From: Aeoliella sp052161615
GTDB taxonomy: Bacteria; Planctomycetota; Planctomycetia; Pirellulales; Lacipirellulaceae
DNA: 64,000 nucleotides
Assembly (NCBI RefSeq): GCF_052161615.1
Contig: NZ_CP197417.1
Coordinates: 4,774,001 to 4,838,000, forward strand
Direction: 5' to 3'
In this document: positions 35,859 through 44,234 of the stretch, piece after piece
How positions within the stretch are numbered: the first letter of the stretch is position 1
How the letters are laid out: every line of letters starts with the position of its first letter
Program-made: the position numbers and the translations under genes
Notes under the pieces: generated by a model
Told to the model about the DNA's origin: nothing
Database searches by the model: none
Seen by the model: the letters and a program-made list of their open reading frames with translations, nothing else

Positions 35859-38399
35859 ATGTCCGACGGTGCTTGTCGTGATCGCCGCTTCGTGCGCGCG
35901 TGGGGCTTTATCCTTTCAGCTACTCTCTGCGCGACGATCCCCACGCATCAAACTGCGATGGGCGTCGAAACCACCGGCACCGCGGGCTCGCCCAGCGCCA
36001 CCAGCACCATCGAGGGCAACCAGCTTCCGCCACCCGACCCAAAGTTTGGCGGCGTCATCAAGCAAGACGCTCTCGACTCCAAGGCGTGGTGGCCACCTCG
36101 CGTGGTCCCGCCGGCGGGTGCCCCGAACATCCTGGTCATCCTGACCGACGACGCCGGCTTTGGCGTGCCAAGCACGTTCGGTGGTGTGATCCCCACACCC
36201 GCGATGGATCGCATCGCGAATGCCGGCCTGCGCTACAATCGCATCTGCTCCACGGCCCTATGCTCGCCGACGCGCGCTGCACTCATTACCGGACGGAACC
36301 ACCACTCCGCTGGCTTCGGCGTCATCTCCGAACAGGCTACAGGTTTCCCAGGATACAACAGCATCCTCCCCAAGAACAAAGCAACCATTGGCCGGATGCT
36401 GCAAGCCAATGGCTACTCGACCAGTTGGTTTGGCAAGAACCACAACACGCCCGCCTTCCAGGCCAGTCAGCTCGGCCCCTTCGACCAGTGGCCCAACGGC
36501 ATGGGCTTCGAGTACTTCTATGGCTTCATGGGGGGCGACGCCAATCAGTGGCAGCCCAACCTGTTCCGCAACACCACGCAGATCTATCCCTTCCGCGGAC
36601 AGGAGGGCAAGTGGAACCTCGTCACCGGGATGGCCGACGATGCCATCGACTGGACGAACCGCATGCACCAGACCGACCCCTCGCGGCCGCTGTTCGTCTA
36701 CTACTGCCCCGGCGCGACCCACGCCCCGCACCATCCAACCAAGGAATGGGTCGAGAAGATTCACGACATGCACCTGTTCGACGACGGCTACGAGAAACTC
36801 CGCGAGCAGATCTTCGCCAATCAAAAACGCCTCGGCGTCATCCCCCAGGACACGAAGCTCGCACCCTGGCCCAAGGAAGTGCTGAAGCCCTGGGACGAGC
36901 TCTCGGCGGACGAGAAGAAACTGTTCATTCGCCAAGTCGAGGTGTTCGCCGCCTACGCCGCGTACAGCGACTACGAAATCGGCCGTGTTGTCCAGGCGTT
37001 TGAAGACCTCGGCCGGCTCGAAAACACCCTGGTCATTTACATCAATGGCGACAACGGCACGAGCGCCGAAGGTGGTCCGCTCGGCACGCCCAACGAAGTG
37101 GCGTTCTTCAATGGCGTCTCCGTTCCTGTCGAACAGCAGATGAAGTTCTACGACGCCTGGGGCACCGAAGAGACCTACAACCACATGTCCGCCGGCTGGT
37201 CGTGGGCGTTCGATACGCCGTTCGACTGGTTCAAGCAAAACGCTTCGCGACTGGGTGGCGTCAACCAAAACATGGTCGTCTCGTGGCCCGCGAGGATCAA
37301 GGACCGGGGCGCACTCCGCGAGCAGTTCATTCACGTGATCGACGTTGTCCCCACGCTGCTCGAAGCGTGCGGCATTCCCGCCCCCGCCGAAGTCGATGGC
37401 ATTCCGCAAGCTCCCATCGAAGGCACCAGCTTCCTCTACACCTTCGACGCGGAGAACGCCAAAGCCCCCTCGCGTCACAAGACGCAGTACTTCGAAATGA
37501 TGGGACAGTGGGCCATGTACCACGACGGCTGGCTGATGAGCACCGCCGTGAACCGCGCCCCGTGGGACGCCTTTGGCGAGGTGAACCCCGACCCACTCAA
37601 TAACCAGAAGTTCCAGCTCTACGATTTGTCCAAGGACTTCTCGCAGTCGACCGACATCGCCGACAAGCACCCCGAGAAGGTCGAAGAGCTGGGAAAGATG
37701 TTCGTCCAGCAGGCGAATCAGTACCAAGTGTTTCCCATGAACGCCTCGGTCGCCGGCCGCATGGTCGCACCACGCCCCAACATCACGGCAGGACGCAGCG
37801 AGTTCGTCTACACCACCCCCATGATCGGCCTGCCGCAGGGCGATTCGCCGTTCCTGCTCAACAGCTCTTACACCATCACCGCCGAGATTGAAGTGCCCGA
37901 AGGTGGCGCCGAAGGCATGATGCTCACCTCCGGCGGGCGATTCGCGGGCTACGGATTCTACCTGCACGAGGGCAAGCCGACGTTCCTCTGGAACCTGATC
38001 GACCTCCAGCGCATCAAGTGGCAAAGCCCCGAAGCCCTCGCTCCCGGCACGCACACCGTCGAGTTCGACTTCGTCTACGACGGCCTCGGCGCCGGCACGC
38101 TCGCCTTCAATAGCCTGAGCGGGCTCGGCCGCAGCGGCACCGGTACCCTGAAGGTCGATGGCAAAGAAGTCCAAACCATCAAAATGGAAAAGACGCTCCC
38201 GATGATCCTGCAATGGGACGAAAGCTTCGACATCGGAAGCGACACCCTCACCGGCGTGAACGACGCCGACTACTCGCCCCCGTACACCTTCACCGGCAAG
38301 CTGAACAAGCTCACCATCAAGATCAACCGCCCCGAGCTCTCGCCCGCGGACATCCAGAAGCTAGAAGCCGCCCAGCGCAACAATAAGGCGAGCGAGTAG
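35859..38399 (+). CDS. Secreted arylsulfatase (formylglycine sulfatase)
   Basis: An 846-residue protein starting at the ATG at 35859 (AGGGG upstream), with a weak signal (WGFILSATLCATIPTH). The sulfatase core starts at NILVILTDDAGFGVP with its metal Asp pair. The active-site motif is CSPTRAALITGR, with Cys135 to be converted to formylglycine. GNHHSAGFG-like and WFGKNHNTP motifs and YINGDNGTSAEGG (metal ligands) follow. Residues about 650-840 form an extra beta domain (SYTITAEIEVPEGGAEGM, FTGKLNKLTIKI). It removes sulfate esters, probably from algal polysaccharides; Pirellulales are known for many sulfatases. No anaerobic or FGE maturase is in the window. Confidence 0.92.
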   Translation: MSDGACRDRRFVRAWGFILSATLCATIPTHQTAMGVETTGTAGSPSATSTIEGNQLPPPDPKFGGVIKQDALDSKAWWPPRVVPPAGAPNILVILTDDAGFGVPSTFGGVIPTPAMDRIANAGLRYNRICSTALCSPTRAALITGRNHHSAGFGVISEQATGFPGYNSILPKNKATIGRMLQANGYSTSWFGKNHNTPAFQASQLGPFDQWPNGMGFEYFYGFMGGDANQWQPNLFRNTTQIYPFRGQEGKWNLVTGMADDAIDWTNRMHQTDPSRPLFVYYCPGATHAPHHPTKEWVEKIHDMHLFDDGYEKLREQIFANQKRLGVIPQDTKLAPWPKEVLKPWDELSADEKKLFIRQVEVFAAYAAYSDYEIGRVVQAFEDLGRLENTLVIYINGDNGTSAEGGPLGTPNEVAFFNGVSVPVEQQMKFYDAWGTEETYNHMSAGWSWAFDTPFDWFKQNASRLGGVNQNMVVSWPARIKDRGALREQFIHVIDVVPTLLEACGIPAPAEVDGIPQAPIEGTSFLYTFDAENAKAPSRHKTQYFEMMGQWAMYHDGWLMSTAVNRAPWDAFGEVNPDPLNNQKFQLYDLSKDFSQSTDIADKHPEKVEELGKMFVQQANQYQVFPMNASVAGRMVAPRPNITAGRSEFVYTTPMIGLPQGDSPFLLNSSYTITAEIEVPEGGAEGMMLTSGGRFAGYGFYLHEGKPTFLWNLIDLQRIKWQSPEALAPGTHTVEFDFVYDGLGAGTLAFNSLSGLGRSGTGTLKVDGKEVQTIKMEKTLPMILQWDESFDIGSDTLTGVNDADYSPPYTFTGKLNKLTIKINRPELSPADIQKLEAAQRNNKASE

Positions 38400-38425
38400 C
38401 AAACAGACTCCAACAGTAACCTCAC

Positions 38426-38451
38426 TAGCCGACGACCTACGCGTCGTCGGA
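38426..38451. repeat. CCGACGAC hairpin repeat, copy 1
   Basis: A 26-bp sequence built on CCGACGACCTACGCGTCGTCGG, identical to the copy at 40610-40635. Both copies lie just downstream of a gene stop. Confidence 0.75.
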
Positions 38452-38484
38452 GCAAACTTTCAATCACTCATCGCTCTCTCAACG

Positions 38485-38525
38485 AAAAACCCCTCCGACA
38501 ACACCAGGTCGTCGGAGGGGTTTTC
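38485..38525. terminator. Terminator after the sulfatase gene
   Basis: AAAACCCCTCCGAC pairs with GTCGGAGGGGTTTT around 11 nt, with an A-run before and a T-run after. The stem is the same as in the terminator at 43144-43185. Confidence 0.85.
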
Positions 38526-38541
38526 TCGCTTCTATCCGATC

Positions 38542-38574
38542 GTGCGAGCCGGGGCGTGCTGCGCCCCAGCTCAC
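38542..38574. repeat. GAGCCGGGGCG palindromic repeat
   Basis: GTGCGAGCCGGGGCG, then a complementary CGCCCCAGCTCAC. It is a compact member of the dispersed GC-rich repeat family also found at 41571, 53217, 54537, 57574 and 63604. Confidence 0.65.
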
Positions 38575-38625
38575 TCCCCAAGCAGCGCCTAACCCGCGCT
38601 TGACCACCCTCGCCCCCCAACCTAT

Positions 38626-38647
38626 CATTTCGTTAATTGGCGAAATG
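38626..38647 (+). promoter_or_regulatory. ArsR operator (inverted repeat)
   Basis: CATTTCG, 8-bp spacer TTAATTGG, CGAAATG: a perfect 7-bp inverted repeat of the ArsR/SmtB operator type, 21 bp before the chosen start of arsR. The regulator probably represses its own operon here and leaves when it binds As(III). Confidence 0.75.
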
Positions 38648-38668
38648 ACGCACCCAGCAAAACCACCC

Positions 38669-39040
38669 ATGCGAAACCTCCTCGCGATCACCAAAGCACT
38701 CGGCGACGAAAATCGGCTCCGGGCACTCGGCCTGCTCGAAGGCCGCGAGCTCTGCCTCTGCCAGATCGTCGAGGTGCTGGCACTCGCCTCGTCCACGGTC
38801 TCCAAGCACATGTCGATCCTGCACCAGGCGAGGCTCGTCGAGTCGCGCAAAGAAGGTCGATGGGCCTACTTCCGACTCGCCGACGACGATGCGCCGGCGG
38901 AGTCGCACGAAGCACTCGCGCTCGTCCTCAAGAGTCTTCAGCAAGACAAACAAGCGAAGGCCGACCAGAAACGACTCAAGGCGGTACTCAAGATCTCGCC
39001 CGAAGAACTCTGCAAGCAACAAGCGAACTGCAAATGTTAA
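38669..39040 (+). CDS. arsR: ArsR-family arsenic-responsive repressor
   Basis: A 123-residue protein from the ATG at 38669, chosen because upstream in-frame ATGs overlap the operator. Winged helix: AITKALGDENRLRALGLLEG, then ELCLCQIVEVLALASSTVSKHMSIL with the Cys29-x-Cys31 pair of the ELCVCDL arsenic-binding motif, then QARLVESRKEGRWAYFRLAD. The C-terminus has three more Cys (CKQQANCKC), possibly extra metalloid ligands. It overlaps arsC by 7 bp (ATGTTAA). First gene of the ars operon. Confidence 0.93.
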   Translation: MRNLLAITKALGDENRLRALGLLEGRELCLCQIVEVLALASSTVSKHMSILHQARLVESRKEGRWAYFRLADDDAPAESHEALALVLKSLQQDKQAKADQKRLKAVLKISPEELCKQQANCKC

Positions 39041-39489
39041 AAGTCCTCTTCCTCTGCACCGGAAACTCCTGCCGCAGCCAAATGGCCGAAGGTTGGGCCC
39101 ACCATCTAAAGGGCGATGCGATCGAGGCCTACTCGGCCGGCGTCGCCACGCACGGCATGAACCCGCACGCCATCGCCGTGATGCGCGAAGCGGGTGTCGA
39201 CATCACCTCGCAGCATTCGAAGCACGTGGACGAACTCGCCGACGTGGAGTTCGACTACGTGGTGACCGTGTGCGACAACGCCGCTGAGTCATGCCCCCTA
39301 TTTCGCGGCAGCGCTAAGGTCGTTCATCACGCCTTCGACGATCCCCCCCGACTCGCCCGCGAAGCCGCAAGCGAAGCGGAGGGCCTGGAGCATTACCGCC
39401 GAGTGCGTGACGAGATTCGCGACTACGTGGCGACCCTGCCCGATTCACTTACCGGAGAGCAGTCGTCAACTGGGGAACACCATGGCTAA
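39034..39489 (+). CDS. arsC: Arsenate reductase, low-molecular-weight-phosphatase type
   Basis: A 151-residue protein starting at the ATG at 39034 inside the end of arsR. The P-loop LFLCTGNSCRSQMAEGW carries Cys8 and the catalytic Arg; Cys80 and Cys87 in TVCDNAAESCPLF complete the thioredoxin-coupled cascade. It reduces arsenate to arsenite for export by the next gene, whose ATG overlaps the arsC stop by 8 bp. Confidence 0.95.
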   Translation: MLKVLFLCTGNSCRSQMAEGWAHHLKGDAIEAYSAGVATHGMNPHAIAVMREAGVDITSQHSKHVDELADVEFDYVVTVCDNAAESCPLFRGSAKVVHHAFDDPPRLAREAASEAEGLEHYRRVRDEIRDYVATLPDSLTGEQSSTGEHHG

Positions 39490-40612
39490 CCCCACAGCTA
39501 GCACCGCCGCGAGCGACATCGCCTGCTGCCCCAATGGCCGGCTGGGATTTCTCGATCGCTACCTGACGCTCTGGATCTTCCTGGCGATGGCCATCGGCGT
39601 GGCGCTCGGCTACCTGCTGCCAGGCACCGAGGCGTTCATCGATCAGTTTCAAGTGGGGACGACCAACATCCCCATCGCCATCGGCCTAGTGCTGATGATG
39701 TACCCGCCACTCGCCAAGGTGCGGTACGAAGAGCTCGGCGACGTGTTTCGCAACTGGAAGATTCTCGGCCTGTCGCTCGTTCAAAACTGGGTGATCGGTC
39801 CAGTATTAATGTTCGCACTCGCGGTACTATTCCTCCGCGACTACCCGGAATACATGACCGGCCTCATTCTCATCGGACTCGCCCGCTGCATCGCGATGGT
39901 CATCGTGTGGAACGACCTCGCGCGTGGCGACACCGAGTACGCCGCGGGACTCGTGGCGTTCAATAGCGTGTTTCAGGTCCTGTTTTACAGCGTCTACGCG
40001 TGGGTGTTTCTCACCTGGCTCCCGCCGATCCTGGGCCTCGAAGCGAGCGTCGTCCAAGTCAGCATGAGCGACATCGCCCAGAGCGTTTTCATCTATCTGG
40101 GCATTCCGTTCCTCGCCGGCATGATCACGCGGTTCGTACTCGTTCGCGCAAAAGGTCGCGACTGGTACGAGCAGGAGTTCATCCCCCGCATCAGTCCCAT
40201 GACGCTCATCGCGCTACTATTTACAATCCTCGTGATGTTCAGTCTCAAGGGCGAACAGATCGTCCAGATCCCGGGCGACGTCCTGCTGATTGCCATTCCG
40301 CTAGTGATCTACTTCGTCGTTATGTTCGTCGTCAGCTTTTTCATGGGCCGGCAGATCGGTGCGGACTACTCGAAAACCACTACCCTTGCCTTCACCGCTG
40401 CTAGCAACAATTTCGAACTCGCCATCGCCGTCGCCATTGCGGTATTCGGCATCCACTCCGGCGCCGCCTTCGCCGCGGTCATCGGACCCCTCGTCGAAGT
40501 CCCCGTGATGATCGGACTAGTGAGCGTCGCGTTCTGGTTCCAAAGACGGTACTTCGCGACCGAGCACACAACGGCGCAGAACCCGAGCACCTCGAATCGA
40601 ATCTCCCCATAG
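39482..40612 (+). CDS. acr3: ACR3-family arsenite efflux transporter
   Basis: A 376-residue protein with about ten membrane segments (LWIFLAMAIGVALGYLLPG, IPIAIGLVLMMYPPLAKVRYE, LVIYFVVMFVVSFFMG). GLARCIAMVIVWNDLARGD contains the Cys essential in ACR3 transporters; FTAASNNFELAIAVAIAVFG and GPLVEVPVMIGLV are also diagnostic. It pumps arsenite out using the proton-motive force. It is translationally coupled to arsC. Confidence 0.95.
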   Translation: MANPTASTAASDIACCPNGRLGFLDRYLTLWIFLAMAIGVALGYLLPGTEAFIDQFQVGTTNIPIAIGLVLMMYPPLAKVRYEELGDVFRNWKILGLSLVQNWVIGPVLMFALAVLFLRDYPEYMTGLILIGLARCIAMVIVWNDLARGDTEYAAGLVAFNSVFQVLFYSVYAWVFLTWLPPILGLEASVVQVSMSDIAQSVFIYLGIPFLAGMITRFVLVRAKGRDWYEQEFIPRISPMTLIALLFTILVMFSLKGEQIVQIPGDVLLIAIPLVIYFVVMFVVSFFMGRQIGADYSKTTTLAFTAASNNFELAIAVAIAVFGIHSGAAFAAVIGPLVEVPVMIGLVSVAFWFQRRYFATEHTTAQNPSTSNRISP

Positions 40613-40635
40613 CCGACGACCTACGCGTCGTCGGA
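40610..40635. repeat. CCGACGAC hairpin repeat, copy 2
   Basis: Identical to 38426-38451; begins at the last base of the acr3 stop and forms a hairpin between acr3 and arsM. It might attenuate or stabilise the operon transcript. Confidence 0.7.
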
Positions 40636-40700
40636 CAGAACCACGAAGAGGTCGAGCCAACAACTCTCGATCCCTCCAACACCTAAGGCAGAAGACTCTC

Positions 40701-41549
40701 ATGGACATTCAAGAAGCGGTCAAATCAAAGTACGGCAGCGTCGCGCAGGCCGGACTGTCGACCGGACACGAGGGGGTGAAAGCCGTCGCCGAAGCGTTTG
40801 GCTACACACCGGAAGAACTCGCGTCGATTCCCGCCGAGGCCAACATGGGCCTCTCGTGCGGCAACCCCACGGCGTCGGCAACGCTCCGCGAGGGAGAAGT
40901 CGTAGTCGATCTCGGTTGCGGTGGCGGGCTCGATGTGTTCCTCGCTGCCAAAAAAGTAGGCAGCACCGGCCGCGCTATTGGCATCGACATGACCCCCGAG
41001 ATGCTCACGCTCGCCCGCCGCAACGCCGAACGATCGGGCGCTACGAACGTCGAGTTCCATCACGCCACGATCGATAACCTGCCACTCGCTGACAACTCGG
41101 TCGACTGCGTGATCAGCAACTGCGTGATCAATCTCGCCCCTGATAAGCCGTCGGTGTTCCGCGAAGTGGCCCGCGTGCTGAAGCCAGGCGGGCGACTCGC
41201 GGTAAGCGACATCGCGCTGAAGCAAGAGTTGCCTCCCGAACTCGCGGGCGACCTGATGGCGTACGTCGGTTGCATCGCCGGCGCGATTGCCATCGACGAC
41301 TACCGCGAGCAACTGCTCGCTGCTGGGTTCGAAGCGGTCGAGATCGTCGACACCCGCGCCGACCTCAACGCCTACGCCAAAGTCGAAAACCAATCGGCGT
41401 GCTGCTCGCCCGCGATGGGCGAAGGCCTGCCGATCGTCTCCGCCGGCGACGCCGACCTGCACGCCCGCCTCAAAGACCTACTCACCCGCTACAACGTCAA
41501 CGACTTCGCCGCCAGTGTGAAGGTGTATGCCGTGAAGCCGAGGGCGTAG
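40701..41549 (+). CDS. arsM: Arsenite S-adenosylmethionine methyltransferase
   Basis: A 282-residue protein with class I methyltransferase motifs (VVVDLGCGGGLDVFLAAKKVG, GIDMTPEML) and the ArsM Cys triad: Cys53 (GLSCGNP), Cys141 (ISNCVINL) and Cys191 (YVGCIAGA). AYAKVENQSACCSP near the C-terminus is also typical. It methylates As(III) to methylated, partly volatile arsenicals; the SAH by-product would be removed by the ahcY product encoded at 51676. Fourth gene of the ars operon, 88 bp after acr3. Confidence 0.95.
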   Translation: MDIQEAVKSKYGSVAQAGLSTGHEGVKAVAEAFGYTPEELASIPAEANMGLSCGNPTASATLREGEVVVDLGCGGGLDVFLAAKKVGSTGRAIGIDMTPEMLTLARRNAERSGATNVEFHHATIDNLPLADNSVDCVISNCVINLAPDKPSVFREVARVLKPGGRLAVSDIALKQELPPELAGDLMAYVGCIAGAIAIDDYREQLLAAGFEAVEIVDTRADLNAYAKVENQSACCSPAMGEGLPIVSAGDADLHARLKDLLTRYNVNDFAASVKVYAVKPRA

Positions 41550-41570
41550 TAGTGCTGGCTACAGTCTTTC

Positions 41571-41590
41571 GTGTGAGCCGGGGCGTCCTC
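41571..41590. repeat. GAGCCGGGGCG repeat, half copy
   Basis: GTGTGAGCCGGGGCGTCCTC matches the left arm of the paired repeat seen at 53217 and 54537; the right arm is absent. Confidence 0.5.
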
Positions 41591-41654
41591 AATTTGATCT
41601 ACCGCTCGGTTTCTCTCTGTGCTGGCATGAGACGCCTGAACGGCTAAAATCAAA

Positions 41655-41692
41655 GAAGCCACCAGCGGCTAACTGGCGGCTTCTAGTATTTG
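41655..41692 (+). terminator. Terminator downstream of the ars operon
   Basis: GAAGCCACCAG pairs with CTGGCGGCTTC (one mismatch) around a 7-nt loop, followed by a T-containing stretch, about 105 bp after the arsM stop. Confidence 0.6.
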
Positions 41693-41775
41693 TTTTCGGG
41701 CTGGGAGAACAACGCGGATCGTACAACCGCATTGTGTCGCCTCTCGGCCTGCACTGGCAAGCGAAGTGTGATGTA

Positions 41776-42312
41776 ATGGTAAAATGCAAAGAGTGCGGCT
41801 TCATGGGCGTTTTCGATGAATACGACAACCAAGTCTATGAAGCCAATGACTTAGTACGGGGCCAGGGAAGGCACCAAAGTTCGCTGGGAATCAATACTGT
41901 CGCTAAATTGATGTGTTGGAAGAAGAGCGAAGCCTTTCCACTATCGACTCAGGACAGCCCACCCGGAACTCGTGCCGAGATGCAGAGCCTCGCAGAATTC
42001 ACTGAAACTGTTCTAAGTTCGGAGTGCGAGTGCAGCCAGTTCGCAAAATGGCTGCCGGGAAGAACGCCAAAGGAGCACGAAGAAATGTCATTTGTCGAAA
42101 TGATCGATGCCCGGACAAGGCAGTGGCGAGACGAAGACATCAGGAGCAAACAACAGTTTGAAGCGTTGTACGAGGTGCGGCACCAGGAAACCCGAAGGGA
42201 TTTGGAAAAAGCACATCGCACCGCCACAATTATCGGCATAGTCTCGATTATCGGCTCTATCCTTGCGGCCATTATCGCGTCATACCTTACCGCTTACTTC
42301 GCCACCCGGTGA
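41776..42312 (+). CDS. Hypothetical tail-anchored protein with a Cys-rich N-terminus
   Basis: A 178-residue protein from the ATG at 41776. The N-terminus MVKCKECGFMG looks like half of a zinc ribbon; further Cys lie in LMCWKK and SSECECSQF. The middle is charged and helical (ARTRQWRDEDIRSKQQFEALYEVR). A C-terminal membrane segment (ATIIGIVSIIGSILAAIIAS) makes it tail-anchored. Base composition is clearly lower in GC than its neighbours, which suggests acquisition from elsewhere. The family is not recognised. Confidence 0.7.
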   Translation: MVKCKECGFMGVFDEYDNQVYEANDLVRGQGRHQSSLGINTVAKLMCWKKSEAFPLSTQDSPPGTRAEMQSLAEFTETVLSSECECSQFAKWLPGRTPKEHEEMSFVEMIDARTRQWRDEDIRSKQQFEALYEVRHQETRRDLEKAHRTATIIGIVSIIGSILAAIIASYLTAYFATR

Positions 42313-42478
42313 TTTTCCCAGCCACACAATCTTAGGACACTACCAGCCATCCGCATCAGTTGTCACGCAGCCATGCGACAAGAATGCCGACGTATGGCCG
42401 AAGCGGATGGCGGTGTTTTGAAGTGGACTGCGTGAGGTGATTCATCGTAGCGGACTAGGGCGGCGATTCAATAGGATT

Positions 42479-43021
42479 CTACTCGTCGAAATACTCGAAC
42501 CCACGATATTTTAGCATCGCCCTAACGCCGCCTTGCTGTGGCTCCCTCGCCACCCCGTCAACGATTATGAAGTGCCGTTCATTCAGAACTTTTTGGCCCA
42601 AGAACGGCTCTCGCGTCTTCACCTGATATAGCGGCCCCTCGTCGCACTTCCGTGGCCCCTCGATCGACACCACCTCGATGCTGTCGGGATCGTTGGCGTT
42701 ATCCTCAGCCCACCGCCAGAATGCCCGCTCGACGCTGGATGCTATGATGGGGCCAGGTTGCATGGCAAGTACGAGCAAGCCGATCCCCGCGATGATCCCG
42801 CCAACAATCCACCACGGCCACCATTTCCTCGATTTGCGTACTCGCCGCGCGTCGGGCGCTGGTGGTAGTGGCGGCGGCTGAATCACAGGGGGAGCGGCTG
42901 GGCCCACAGTTTCCGGAAACTCGATTGCCTCGCCGCATCCGGGGCAAGCCACGATCTTCCCGACATACTCATCCGACGCGTTGGTCGACTTCCCACAGTG
43001 CCCACAAACCACCCTTACCAT
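42479..43021 (-). CDS. Zinc-ribbon membrane protein of unknown function
   Basis: A 180-residue protein with a G-rich ribosome site. A zinc ribbon (CGHCGK and CPGCGE) is followed by a Pro-rich linker (IQPPPLPPAP), one membrane span (WWIVGGIIAGIGLLVLAM) and an extracytoplasmic domain of about 90 residues (AFWRWAEDNANDPDSIEVVS, VKTREPFLGQKVLNERHFII). The layout resembles the protein at 47267, also a zinc ribbon plus membrane segments. Function unknown. Confidence 0.75.
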   Translation of the reverse strand: MVRVVCGHCGKSTNASDEYVGKIVACPGCGEAIEFPETVGPAAPPVIQPPPLPPAPDARRVRKSRKWWPWWIVGGIIAGIGLLVLAMQPGPIIASSVERAFWRWAEDNANDPDSIEVVSIEGPRKCDEGPLYQVKTREPFLGQKVLNERHFIIVDGVAREPQQGGVRAMLKYRGFEYFDE

Positions 43022-43143
43022 CGCACCCCCCTCGATACCGGAAGACCTCGGGCCGCTGCGCGCCCGCGGGCTTCAGCCTAAGCATGCGTTAGTAGCTGCG
43101 AAATCTGAACGCACGTACCTTACACGTGCCTCTCTGACAACAC

Positions 43144-43185
43144 AAAAAACCCCTCCGACAACCCAAGGTCGTCGGAGGGGTTTTG
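43144..43185 (-). terminator. Terminator after parB
   Basis: CCCCTCCGAC and GTCGGAGGGG, with an A-run on the plus strand (T-run on the minus strand) 24 bp beyond the parB stop. The stem is identical to that at 38485-38525. Confidence 0.85.
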
Positions 43186-43208
43186 AATTTCAAATTCAGC
43201 AGACCAAG

Positions 43209-44234
43209 CTACGCCACGTAACCCAGCGGTTGAATCTCCACCGTCGACATCGGCGACGGTCCATTCATCAGCGTGTTTCGCAGGCGTTCGAATTCCGACG
43301 CGTCGGAGAAGTGGATCGTTAGCTTGCCGCGACCCTTGGCGTTTTGCGAGATCGACACGTTGGTTCCGAGCGCCGTCTTCAGTTCCTGTTCGAGGAACGC
43401 GATCTGCTCGCTCCGCGTCGGCTTCGGCTTCTTCGCGACGGTCGGGCTGCTGCTTCCCATCGGGTCGAGATAGTCGTCCGACGTTACTTCCATCGCGTCG
43501 GTCACCATCGTCTCGACGGCGCGGACCGTCAGCGACTCGGCCTTGATGCGGTAGGCGAAATCGATCTGCTGTTCTTGATCGCCCAGTGGCAACAGCGCCC
43601 GGGCGTGGCCCTGCGAGATGTCGCCCTTGGCCATCAGCTTCTTCACTTGCTCAGGAAGTTCGAGCAGGCGAACCAAGTTGCCCACGGTTGAACGATCGAC
43701 ATGAATCCGCGCGGCGAGTTCTTCCTGCGTGCAGTTGTAGTCCTGCATGTACTTAGCGAAGCAGTTCGCTTTTTCGATCGGGTTCAGATCCTTGCGCTGG
43801 ATGTTCTCGACAATCGCCAGCTCGGCCATCTGCTGTTCGTTGACGTCGCGAACCAGCACCGGCACGCGCTCCCAGCCCGCGGCCATCGCCGCGCGAAGCC
43901 GCCGTTCGCCCGCAACCAGCTCGAACCGTTCGCCATTCTGACGAACCACCAAAGGCTGAATGACACCATGCTCGCGAATGCTATCCGCGAGATCGGCGAT
44001 TTCGACTTCGTCGAATTCCTTCCGCGGCTGATGCGGGTTGGCGTCGATCGACACCACCGCAAGCCACAGCTGACCGTTGTAATCGCGGTCCATGCTGCTG
44101 TGCATGCCAGCTTCGCTAGCAGGGGCTTCGGCCACAAAACCCGACTCCATCGCCACATCGGTGGTCGACGGTTCGTCGAGCGAGCGACCCAAAAGAGCTT
44201 CCAAGCCACGTCCCAGTCGGCGTTGATTAGACAC
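43209..44234 (-). CDS. parB: Chromosome-partitioning protein ParB
   Basis: A 341-residue protein starting at GTG within the parA stop (GTGTCTAA overlap). The N-terminal RRLGRGLEALLG is typical. The CTPase/parS-loading region has INANP-like IDANPHQPRKEF, IREHGVIQPLVVR and GERRLRAAMAAGW. The helix-turn-helix (CTQEELAARIHVDRSTVGNLVRLL) reads parS, and a C-terminal dimerisation domain follows (GKLTIHFSDASEFERLRNTL). It slides on DNA from parS sites and loads SMC; the sites are at 45381-48108. Confidence 0.95.
   Translation of the reverse strand: MSNQRRLGRGLEALLGRSLDEPSTTDVAMESGFVAEAPASEAGMHSSMDRDYNGQLWLAVVSIDANPHQPRKEFDEVEIADLADSIREHGVIQPLVVRQNGERFELVAGERRLRAAMAAGWERVPVLVRDVNEQQMAELAIVENIQRKDLNPIEKANCFAKYMQDYNCTQEELAARIHVDRSTVGNLVRLLELPEQVKKLMAKGDISQGHARALLPLGDQEQQIDFAYRIKAESLTVRAVETMVTDAMEVTSDDYLDPMGSSSPTVAKKPKPTRSEQIAFLEQELKTALGTNVSISQNAKGRGKLTIHFSDASEFERLRNTLMNGPSPMSTVEIQPLGYVA

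Noticed and set aside
36258..38213. A 651-codon open frame antisense to the sulfatase gene
   Set aside because: It is the mirror of a strongly supported sulfatase in high-GC DNA and shows no family motif or signal.
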